NCBI GenBank assembly: GCA_035492455.1
Contig: DATJJE010000009.1
Coordinates: 1 to 64,000, forward strand
Reading direction: 5' to 3'
Length of the DNA stretch: 64,000 nucleotides
Source: Gp6-AA40 sp035492455
Lineage (GTDB): Bacteria; Acidobacteriota; Vicinamibacteria; Vicinamibacterales; UBA2999
Numbering within the stretch: position 1 is the first letter of the stretch; every line of letters begins with the position of its first letter. The notes beneath the pieces are model-generated. The model saw only the letters and a program-made list of their open reading frames with translations. It ran no database searches and was not told the DNA's origin. Shown here piece by piece: positions 44,564 to 51,723 of this stretch. A program made the position numbers and the translations under genes.

Positions 44564-45922
44564 TTATCCCATCCTCTGCATTGCTGCGAGAAATTCAGCG
44601 TTGCTCTTCGTCTTGCCCATCTTGTCGAGCAGCAGCTCCATCGCTTCCACCGGCGAAAGCGGCGTCAGTACCTTGCGCAACACCCAGACGCGCGTGAGAT
44701 CGTCCTTCGGGATCAGCAGCTCCTCCTTGCGCGTACCGCTGCGTGTGATGTCGATCGAGGGGAAGACGCGCTTGTCGGTCAGCTTGCGATCCAGATGGAT
44801 CTCCATGTTGCCGGTCCCCTTGAACTCCTCGAAGATCACGTCGTCCATGCGCGAGCCGGTGTCGATGAGCGCGGTCGCCATGATGGTCAGCGATCCACCC
44901 TCCTCAATGTTGCGCGCCGCGCCGAAGAAGCGCTTCGGCTTCTGCAGCGCGTTGGAATCGAGACCGCCCGAGAGCACTTTGCCGGAGGCAGGGATGACCG
45001 TGTTGTAGGCGCGCGCCAGCCGCGTAATCGAATCGAGCAGGATGACGACGTCCTTCTTGTGCTCGACGAGGCGTTTCGCCTTTTCGATCACCATCTCGGC
45101 AACCTGCACGTGCCGCTGGGCGGGCTCATCGAACGTTGACGAGATCACCTCACCCTTCACCGACCGCTGCATGTCGGTCACCTCTTCGGGCCGTTCGTCG
45201 ATCAGCAGCACGATGAGATAAATCTCGGGGTGATTCGTCGTGATGGACTGCGCGATGTTCTGCAGGAGCATCGTCTTGCCGGTCCGTGGCGGGGCAACGA
45301 TGAGACCGCGCTGCCCTTTGCCGATCGGCGTCATCAGATCCAGCACACGCGCCGACAAGTTGTCGGACGCCGTTTCGAGCTTGATGTGCTTGTCGGGATA
45401 GAGCGGCGTCAGGTTTTCGAAGAAGAGCTTTTCGCGTGCTTTGTCTGGCGGCTCGAAGTTGACCGCTTCGACCTTGACCAGCGCGAAGTAGCGCTCCCCT
45501 TCCTTAGGCGGACGAATCTGGCCGGAAACTGTGTCGCCCGTGTGCAGATCGAACTTGCGGATCTGAGAGGGCGACACGTAGATGTCGTCGGGGCCCGGCA
45601 GGTAGTTGTAGTCGGGTGCGCGGAGGAACCCGAATCCGTCTGGCAGTACTTCCAACACGCCTTCCGAGAAGACGAATCCGCTCTGCTCGGCCTGCGCCTT
45701 GAGGATCTGGAAGATCAGCTCCTGCTTGCGCAGGCCCGTCACACCCGCGACGTTCAGCTCTTTGGCGATCTGCGTGAGCTTCTGGATGCTCATGTCCTTC
45801 AGATCGTTGATGTTCAGGCTCGGTCGCGGCGGTGTCTCGGGGGGTGTGGGAGGCTGGGCTGCGGAAGGCGGCGCCGGCGGCTGTGGATCCAGCGCACGCG
45901 CGGGGCGCTTGCTCGTTGGCAT
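44564..45922 (-). CDS. rho: Transcription termination factor Rho
   Basis: 452 residues. A Pro-rich N-terminal extension of about 40 residues precedes Rho_N (NINDLKDMSIQKLTQIAKEL), the RNA-binding cold-shock-like domain (GFGFLRAPDYNYLPGPDDIY) and the ATPase with Walker A in APPRTGKTMLLQ, Walker B ILLDSITRLARAY and Q/R loops. It terminates transcription and couples it to translation. It lies 16 bp downstream of the CoA-binding gene. Confidence 0.97.
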   Translation of the reverse strand: MPTSKRPARALDPQPPAPPSAAQPPTPPETPPRPSLNINDLKDMSIQKLTQIAKELNVAGVTGLRKQELIFQILKAQAEQSGFVFSEGVLEVLPDGFGFLRAPDYNYLPGPDDIYVSPSQIRKFDLHTGDTVSGQIRPPKEGERYFALVKVEAVNFEPPDKAREKLFFENLTPLYPDKHIKLETASDNLSARVLDLMTPIGKGQRGLIVAPPRTGKTMLLQNIAQSITTNHPEIYLIVLLIDERPEEVTDMQRSVKGEVISSTFDEPAQRHVQVAEMVIEKAKRLVEHKKDVVILLDSITRLARAYNTVIPASGKVLSGGLDSNALQKPKRFFGAARNIEEGGSLTIMATALIDTGSRMDDVIFEEFKGTGNMEIHLDRKLTDKRVFPSIDITRSGTRKEELLIPKDDLTRVWVLRKVLTPLSPVEAMELLLDKMGKTKSNAEFLAAMQRMG

Positions 45923-45938
45923 AGTGAACGGTTGGGGT

Positions 45939-46307
45939 CTACAAGGAGTACGGGTTGCGGCCGATGCCGACGATACTACACGCTTCGATCACGTTCAGCT
46001 TGCGGCGCCGCGCCTCGGAGATGAGCTCGTCGCTTTCGGCGCCCGGATTGATCCAGATCTCGGCGATCTGTTTCTTCTCGAATCCGTCGAGGAGCGTGAT
46101 GCCGATCTCCGGCGGCACGTAGACGGTCGCCATATCGATCTTGTCGGGCACGTCCATCACTGTTGGAAACGTCGCGACACCTTCAACAGAGGACTCATTC
46201 GGATTGATCGGAACGACCTTGTAGCCTTCCTGCTGAAAGGCGCGGAAGGCTTTGTTGCCGAACTTGCCCCGGTCGCTCGACGCGCCGATGACCGCGACGG
46301 TCTTCAT
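45939..46307 (-). CDS. CoA-binding domain protein (YccU-like)
   Basis: 122 residues from ATG 46307; an in-frame GTG at 46313 is less likely. A Rossmann-like CoA-binding domain: MKTVAVIGASSDRGKFGNKA and YKVVPINPNE, then IAEIWINPGAESDELISEA. Members bind CoA or ADP-containing ligands; the role is unknown. It is divergent from the GT39 gene and sits upstream of rho on the same strand. CATAAT lies 7 nt before the ATG. Confidence 0.88.
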   Translation of the reverse strand: MKTVAVIGASSDRGKFGNKAFRAFQQEGYKVVPINPNESSVEGVATFPTVMDVPDKIDMATVYVPPEIGITLLDGFEKKQIAEIWINPGAESDELISEARRRKLNVIEACSIVGIGRNPYSL

Positions 46308-46314
46308 GTGCACG

Positions 46315-46320
46315 ATTATG
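46315..46320 (-). promoter_or_regulatory. -10 box (CATAAT) for the CoA-binding/rho genes
   Basis: CATAAT with 7 nt to ATG 46307. Implies a leaderless transcript. Confidence 0.6.
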
Positions 46321-46357
46321 GCATCGCGGCGGCCGCGAAATGCTCAGGTGCAAACTG

Positions 46358-46363
46358 TACAAT
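46358..46363 (+). promoter_or_regulatory. -10 box (TACAAT) for the GT39 gene
   Basis: TACAAT with 8 nt to GTG 46372. Implies a leaderless transcript. Confidence 0.55.
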
Positions 46364-46371
46364 TGCGTCCG

Positions 46372-48045
46372 GTGCAGCGACGCGCGGTCATCACCCTCCT
46401 TCTCCTTTCCTCGCTCACTTTTCTTCTCGGCCTCGGCGCACAGGCCATCACCGACTCCGACGAAGGGTTCTACGCCGAAGCGGCGCGTGAAATGGTCGAA
46501 GGAGGCGACTGGCTGACCCCGCACTTCAATTACGAGGAGCGCTGGCAGAAGCCGATCCTCTATTACTGGTTCGCAGCGGCGGGTTTCGCTGGGACAGACG
46601 TCTCGGAGTTCATGGCGCGGTTCGGGTCCGCGCTTTCCGGCATCGGTCTCGTGCTGCTGACGTGGGGCGCGGCGCGGCGGCTGACGGGCGATGACGACGC
46701 AGCATGGATCGCCGGTGCGATCGCCGCGACGTGCTACGGATACTTTGCGATGGCGCGCGTCGCCCTGCCGGATCTACCCCTCGCGCTCTTCGTCACGGCG
46801 ACGATCTGGTGCGCGATGCGCGCGGCCGATTGCGCCGAGAAAATACCGGCATCCTGGGCGGCGCTGGCGGGGTTGGCCGCCGGCCTCGGCTTTCTGACGA
46901 AGGGTCCCCTTGCGCTGGTCATCCCCGTCATCGTCCTGCTGCCGGTCTGGTGGCGCGAGCATCGCAGCGCGGCGGGCCTGACAAGGCCCGTCCTGCGTGT
47001 CTCGCATTTCGCACTTGCCGCGCTGCTGTTCTGCATTGCCGGCCTTCCGTGGTACGTGGCCATGTGGGCCAAACATGGCAGCCCGTATCTCGAAAGCTTT
47101 TTCGTTGCCGACAACCTCGAGCGATTTGCGACGTCGCGATACAACGATCCGCGTGCGGTCTGGTACTACGTGCCGATTCTGCTCGGTGGGCTCATGCCGT
47201 GGACCGTGTTCCTCGTCGTGCTCCCGTGGCGGCGACTGCGCGCCCTATTCCGCCGACAGCAACGGCTCACCGACGTTGAATGGCGTTTGCTCATCTGGAC
47301 GCTCGCCCCTCTCTTGCTTTTCACCGTATCGATTGGCAAGCAACCGCGTTACATCCTGCCCGTGCTTCCGCCAATCGCCGTGCTGCTCGGTGCCGCGCTC
47401 GCGCAACGTCTCGCCTCGCCCGAGGATCGTGCCGCGCAGCGCGAGCTGCGCATCGGAACGTTTCTGACGGCAGCGATGTTCATCTTGATGGCCGGCCTGT
47501 TCTGGCGGGCGCGCGTGCTGTTCGTCAACGCCTATCCGATGGTGACCTTCATCGGCATCGCGCTGATCGTCATGGCGGCGCTTGCGCTGGCAGCGTTAGC
47601 CATAGCGCGCGCGTGGCGGCTTCTTCCAGGCGTAATGGCAGTCTCGGCCGCTGTGTTGTGGCTGACGCTGCAGTTCGGCGCGTTCGCCGGCAAGCGGCCG
47701 GAAGCGGTCGAACAGGTCGCCGCCATGATTCACGCCAACCGGTTCGGCGGCGAGCCGATCGGCGAGTACAACGCCTTCGTCCGCAACCTGCCGTTCTACA
47801 CGCATCTGAAAGAGCAGCAGATCATCGACGACAACGGTGCGATTGCCTTTCTCAGGCTGAACGAGCGGGTATTTCTCGCGCTGAACCGCGGCGATTTCGA
47901 GCGCCTCAAGACGACGAGTGGCGTGCCGATGAAGATCGTGGGTCAGGTCACGTACTGGAACACGGCGGGCGTCCGTCTGCGGACGCTGCTCGCACCGCTA
48001 CCGGACGACGATCTGGATACTGTTGTTCTGGTGACCAACCGCTAA
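46372..48045 (+). CDS. GT39/ArnT-type membrane glycosyltransferase
   Basis: 557 residues from GTG 46372; the frame extends to 46252 but that part overlaps the divergent gene. The GT-C fold has about 10-12 TM helices and the acidic motif after TM1 in ITDSDEGFYAEAAREMV. It uses polyprenyl-linked sugars (ArnT adds L-Ara4N to lipid A; others glycosylate protein or lipid). The acceptor is unknown. A palindromic repeat at 46971-46996 lies in frame inside the gene (HRSAAGLTRPVLRV). Its stop overlaps the glcD-like stop by 4 nt. Confidence 0.87.
   Translation: MQRRAVITLLLLSSLTFLLGLGAQAITDSDEGFYAEAAREMVEGGDWLTPHFNYEERWQKPILYYWFAAAGFAGTDVSEFMARFGSALSGIGLVLLTWGAARRLTGDDDAAWIAGAIAATCYGYFAMARVALPDLPLALFVTATIWCAMRAADCAEKIPASWAALAGLAAGLGFLTKGPLALVIPVIVLLPVWWREHRSAAGLTRPVLRVSHFALAALLFCIAGLPWYVAMWAKHGSPYLESFFVADNLERFATSRYNDPRAVWYYVPILLGGLMPWTVFLVVLPWRRLRALFRRQQRLTDVEWRLLIWTLAPLLLFTVSIGKQPRYILPVLPPIAVLLGAALAQRLASPEDRAAQRELRIGTFLTAAMFILMAGLFWRARVLFVNAYPMVTFIGIALIVMAALALAALAIARAWRLLPGVMAVSAAVLWLTLQFGAFAGKRPEAVEQVAAMIHANRFGGEPIGEYNAFVRNLPFYTHLKEQQIIDDNGAIAFLRLNERVFLALNRGDFERLKTTSGVPMKIVGQVTYWNTAGVRLRTLLAPLPDDDLDTVVLVTNR
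46971..46996. repeat. Palindromic repeat inside the GT39 gene
   Basis: GCGGGCCTGACAAGGCCCGT with flanks, matching the spacer family (compare 2048 and 56684). It encodes about 8 residues in a loop between TM helices. Confidence 0.6.
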
Positions 48046-49397
48046 CTTGGGAAAATTTTTCCAGGATTCAGAATCCCGTTCGGGTCGAACGCCGCCTTGA
48101 CGCGCTTCATCAGTGCAATCTCTTCGGATGACAGCTCGATCGCCAGATAGGGTGCCTTCGCGAAGCCGATGCCGTGTTCGCCGCTGATCGATCCTTCGAG
48201 CTCGACGACACGCGTAAAGAGGAACTGCTCCGCAAGCTTCGCGCGCGCGGCTTCCTCAGCATCGCCCGGCGTGATGAGCAGGTTGACGTGAATGTTGCCG
48301 TCCCCGGCGTGGCCGAACGACGCGACGCGCAGGTTATAAGTCCTCTTTATCGCGGCGATGACGTCGAATAGTTCGGGAACGCGCCCGCGAGGCACGACGA
48401 CATCGTGATTAATCTTGATGAGGCCCGTCTTCTTCAAGGCAACGGACGTCTGTCGCCTGAGCGACCAGATTGTGTCGCGCTCCGCCTCGCTCTTCGCGCG
48501 AGAAATGTCCTTCGCGCCGACCGCGCGGCAGGCGTCCACGACCCTATCGAGATCTTCCTCGACGCCGCGCTCCGTGCCATCGACTTCGACGATGAGAGCC
48601 GCCTGCGTGCCCGGCGCCACCATTCCCCCGCCCAGGTTCGCCTCGATGGCCGCCAGCGAATCGCTATCGATCAGTTCAATGGCCGCAGGCACCACGCGCC
48701 TTCGAATCAACTCGGTCACCGCGTCGACAGCACCGCGAATCCCATCGAACGTTGCCAGCAGCGTCTGATTGGCCGGCGGCTTCGGCACCAGGCGCACCGT
48801 GATCTTCGTGATGATCGCCAGCGTCCCTTCCGAGCCAACCAGCAGCTGCGTCAGGTCGTAGCCGACAACGTTCTTCACGGCCTTTGAACCGGTGTCGATC
48901 ACTTCGCCCGTCGGCAGTACGGCCTCGAGCGCGAGCACGTAGCGTTTCGTCACGCCGTATTTGAACGCGCGCGGCCCACCGGCGCATTCCGCGACGTTGC
49001 CGCCGATGGACGATTGATTCAGGCTGGCGGGATCCGGCGGGTAAAACAGACCGACCTTCTCGACTTCGCGCTGCAGGTCGCCATTGATCACGTTCGGCTC
49101 GACGACGGCAAGCAGGTTCAGCTCGTCGATGTCGAGGATGCGATTGAAGCGCTCCATCGAGAGCAGCACGCCACCGCAGGTCGGCACGGCACCGCCCGTG
49201 AAGCCCGTTCCGGCGCCGCGTACGACGAGCGGCACGCGATGGTCGTTGCACAACCGCGCGATGGCAACCACTTGTTGTGTGTCGGCGGGGATGACGACTA
49301 CGTCTGGAGGGTGGCCTTTGCCGAGCGCGTCAACGCCGTAAAGGTCGCGCGAAACATCGTCGGACCTGACGTAGTCGGGCCCAACGATGTCGCGCAG
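48042..49397 (-). CDS. FAD-binding oxidase, GlcD/D-lactate dehydrogenase type
   Basis: The first canonical start is GTG 49271, but homologous sequence continues upstream (LRDIVGPDYVRSDD, then VSRDLYGVDALGKGHPPDVV), as expected for the N-terminus of GlcD proteins. No ATG, GTG or TTG exists in that stretch; CTG 49397 is the best candidate, giving about 452 residues. The FAD_binding_4 motif VRGAGTGFTGGAVP and IGGNVAECAGGPRA are intact, as is the C-terminal FAD-oxidase domain (SFGHAGDGNIHVN, EHGIGFAK). It oxidises 2-hydroxy acids such as glycolate or D-lactate. A CTCCGTGTC repeat lies where the start should be. Confidence 0.85.
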   Translation of the reverse strand: MRDIVGPDYVRSDDVSRDLYGVDALGKGHPPDVVVIPADTQQVVAIARLCNDHRVPLVVRGAGTGFTGGAVPTCGGVLLSMERFNRILDIDELNLLAVVEPNVINGDLQREVEKVGLFYPPDPASLNQSSIGGNVAECAGGPRAFKYGVTKRYVLALEAVLPTGEVIDTGSKAVKNVVGYDLTQLLVGSEGTLAIITKITVRLVPKPPANQTLLATFDGIRGAVDAVTELIRRRVVPAAIELIDSDSLAAIEANLGGGMVAPGTQAALIVEVDGTERGVEEDLDRVVDACRAVGAKDISRAKSEAERDTIWSLRRQTSVALKKTGLIKINHDVVVPRGRVPELFDVIAAIKRTYNLRVASFGHAGDGNIHVNLLITPGDAEEAARAKLAEQFLFTRVVELEGSISGEHGIGFAKAPYLAIELSSEEIALMKRVKAAFDPNGILNPGKIFPS

Positions 49398-49412
49398 TGT
49401 TGAAGAGATCGG

Positions 49413-49440
49413 CTCCGTGTCTCCGCGCCTCCGTGGTTCG
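49413..49440. repeat. CTCCGTGTCTCCGCGCCTCC repeat
   Basis: A short pyrimidine-rich repeat of a kind found scattered in many Acidobacteria genomes, between the glcD-like and aminotransferase genes. It abuts the unclear glcD start. Confidence 0.6.
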
Positions 49441-49443
49441 TGA

Positions 49444-50649
49444 CTAGCGAGCGCCCGCCTTCGCTGGCTGGAGCTTCTCCGCCACCTTCAGGATCCTGGT
49501 CGCCCCTTCACGCAGCTGGTCCATCGACGTCGCGTAGGAGATGCGCAGATAGCCAGGCGCATCGAACCCTTCCCCCGGCGTCAGCGCGACAAACTCCTCG
49601 GTGATCAGCTTCTGCGCGAAGTCGGACGACGTTTTCACCTCGCCCCCGAGCAGCTCGGAGATGTCCGGGAACAGGTAAAACGCGCCGCGAGGCTTCACGC
49701 ACTTGATTGCCGGGTTTGCCGTCAGCCATCCGTGAATCGCGTCGCGGCGACGCCGATATTCGTCCAGCATCACCTTGACGCCGTCCTGCGGACCGTTGAG
49801 CGCGACGACGCCAGCCTTCTGCACGATGGAGGCGATGTTCGACGTCGTGTGCCCCATGATGACGTTGAACGCCTGCGTCAGATCCTTCGGCGCAATCGTC
49901 CATCCCGCGCGCCAGCCGGTCATGGCGTAGGTCTTCGACAGCGACCCACAGATCACCGACCGATCGCGATGCTTGTCGAACAGCAGCTTCGGCAGGTTGT
50001 GATTCACTTCGTCGTAGATCAGGTGCTCGTAGCAGAGGTCGACGATCACCCAGATGCCGCGCGCCGCCGCCGCTTCGACGATGGGTGTCATGGCGTTCAC
50101 ATCCGTCAGCGACCCCGTCGGGTTACACGGCGAGTTGATGATGATTGCCTTCGTCTTCGGCGTAATCGCCGCGACGATCTTCTCTGGATGGACGGTGAAG
50201 CCGTCGTCCGGCTTGGTCTGCACGATTACCGGCGTCGCCTGCGCGATCTTGATCTGCTCGGGGATGGTCGGCCAGTACGGCGCGTGCGTAATCACCTCGT
50301 CGCCGGGGTTGAACAGCGCCAGCGCCGTGTTGAAGAGCGCCTGCTTGCCCCCGTTGGTGAGCACCACCTCCGACACCGTGCAATCGATGCCATAGTCGCG
50401 CTTGTACTGCGCACAGATCGCTTCGCGGAACTCCGGAATGCCCATCGCGTTGGTGTAGCGCGAGAAGTTCGCGTCGATGGCTGCCTTCGCCGCATCCTTG
50501 ACGTGCTGCGGGGTCTGGAAATCGGGCTCTCCCGCGCCGAAGTCAACGATCTGGTGACCGGCGCGCTTCAAGCGGTCGGCCTCGGCCGCCACTTTCATCG
50601 TTGCCGACCCGGTCACATTGGCGAGACGCTGTGCGAGCACTGCGGACAT
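49444..50649 (-). CDS. Class I PLP-dependent aminotransferase (aspartate-type)
   Basis: 401 residues. PLP Lys in SLSKTYAMTGWRAGW; substrate and PLP contacts NSPCNPTGS and D in VIVDLCYEHL; C-terminal Arg in GYLRISYAT. It is closest to class Ib aspartate aminotransferases (AATase Ib / prephenate aminotransferase). It transfers amino groups between aspartate or similar donors and 2-oxoglutarate. 3 bp after the coaD stop, in the recG operon. Confidence 0.93.
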   Translation of the reverse strand: MSAVLAQRLANVTGSATMKVAAEADRLKRAGHQIVDFGAGEPDFQTPQHVKDAAKAAIDANFSRYTNAMGIPEFREAICAQYKRDYGIDCTVSEVVLTNGGKQALFNTALALFNPGDEVITHAPYWPTIPEQIKIAQATPVIVQTKPDDGFTVHPEKIVAAITPKTKAIIINSPCNPTGSLTDVNAMTPIVEAAAARGIWVIVDLCYEHLIYDEVNHNLPKLLFDKHRDRSVICGSLSKTYAMTGWRAGWTIAPKDLTQAFNVIMGHTTSNIASIVQKAGVVALNGPQDGVKVMLDEYRRRRDAIHGWLTANPAIKCVKPRGAFYLFPDISELLGGEVKTSSDFAQKLITEEFVALTPGEGFDAPGYLRISYATSMDQLREGATRILKVAEKLQPAKAGAR

Positions 50650-50652
50650 TCG

Positions 50653-51162
50653 TTACGCTCCCACGGCGGAATGCTTCCGCCGCATCCATTGTTCAACCGT
50701 CGATGGGACCAGCCCGCGCACCTCTCCACCGAGGCTGAACACCTCCTTGATCAAGCGCGAGCTGAGGTAGGTGTACTGCTCTGCCGGCATCATGAACACC
50801 GTCTCGAGCGTCGGCTCGAGGTGGCGGTTCATCAACGCCATCTGAAATTCGTACTCGAAGTCCGACACCGCGCGCAGTCCGCGAATGATCGCGCTGGCGC
50901 GGCGCCGCCTGGCGTACTCGACCAGCAGGCCGTCGAAGGTGTCGATCTCGATGTTCGGATATTCCTTGAACACCTCACGGATGATCTCGACACGCTCTCC
51001 CGCTGTGAACAGCGGGTTCTTCTCGGCGTTGACGAGCACGGCGACCACGATGCGCTCGAACAGATGCGCGCTGCGGAGAATGATGTCCACATGGCCGTTG
51101 GTCAACGGGTCGAACGATCCGGGGAAGATTGCGAGTCGGCCTTGCGGCGGGCCAGGCATCAT
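50653..51162 (-). CDS. coaD: Phosphopantetheine adenylyltransferase
   Basis: 169 residues, typical length. The nucleotidyltransferase T/HxGH motif is in FPGSFDPLTNGH, and YLSSRLIKE carries the ISSxxIR-like motif. It adenylates 4'-phosphopantetheine in CoA synthesis. Two ATGs open the gene; its start overlaps the rsmD stop by 4 nt (ATGA), the usual rsmD-coaD pairing. Confidence 0.96.
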   Translation of the reverse strand: MMPGPPQGRLAIFPGSFDPLTNGHVDIILRSAHLFERIVVAVLVNAEKNPLFTAGERVEIIREVFKEYPNIEIDTFDGLLVEYARRRRASAIIRGLRAVSDFEYEFQMALMNRHLEPTLETVFMMPAEQYTYLSSRLIKEVFSLGGEVRGLVPSTVEQWMRRKHSAVGA

Positions 51163-51701
51163 CGTCTCCGTTCGAAAAACGTCAGGGTGCTGTCCCCTGA
51201 CTTCACATCGCGCGTCCGGCGCAGCGCCTCAGACGCCGCGAGCTCGCGCCGGCTCGCACGCTCGAGCACGATCAGGCCATCGCCGGCGAGATGATGCGCC
51301 GCGGCGTCGAGTGCAGCATTTACGTTGTCGCTGTCGTACGGCGGATCCAGCAGGATCAGATCGAACGCGTCGGCGGCCGGCAAAGCAGCGAGCGCGGCAA
51401 CAATCTCCGCGTCACGAATAGTATAGCCTTCCTTGACGCCGCAGTTTTTCAGGTTCTCCTCGATGAGCGCGACCGCGCGGCGGTTCCTTTCGACGAAGGT
51501 GACGTGCGCGGCGCCCCGGCTCAACGCCTCGATGCCTATGGCGCCCGTTCCCGCATAGCCGTCAACAACGCGTGCACCGTCGATGCGCGGCGCGAGGATG
51601 TTGAAGAGCGTTTCGCGCAGCTTGTCGGACGTCGGCCGCAAGCCTGGCCAATCGGGGCTTTTGAGTTGGCGCCCCTTGTACCGACCGGCAATCACTCTCA
51701 T
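51159..51701 (-). CDS. rsmD: 16S rRNA (guanine966-N2)-methyltransferase
   Basis: 180 residues from ATG 51701 (the frame extends to 51731). MRVIAGRYKGRQLKSP is the family start. SAM motif I is VVDGYAGTGAIGIEAL and the catalytic DPPY is in LILLDPPYDSD. It methylates G966 of 16S rRNA. It is coupled to coaD and sits 22 bp after recG. The last codons include GTCAGGG...CCCTGAC, a small palindrome. Confidence 0.95.
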   Translation of the reverse strand: MRVIAGRYKGRQLKSPDWPGLRPTSDKLRETLFNILAPRIDGARVVDGYAGTGAIGIEALSRGAAHVTFVERNRRAVALIEENLKNCGVKEGYTIRDAEIVAALAALPAADAFDLILLDPPYDSDNVNAALDAAAHHLAGDGLIVLERASRRELAASEALRRTRDVKSGDSTLTFFERRR

Positions 51702-51723
51702 AAACCCCGAAGGTGCAACGCCG

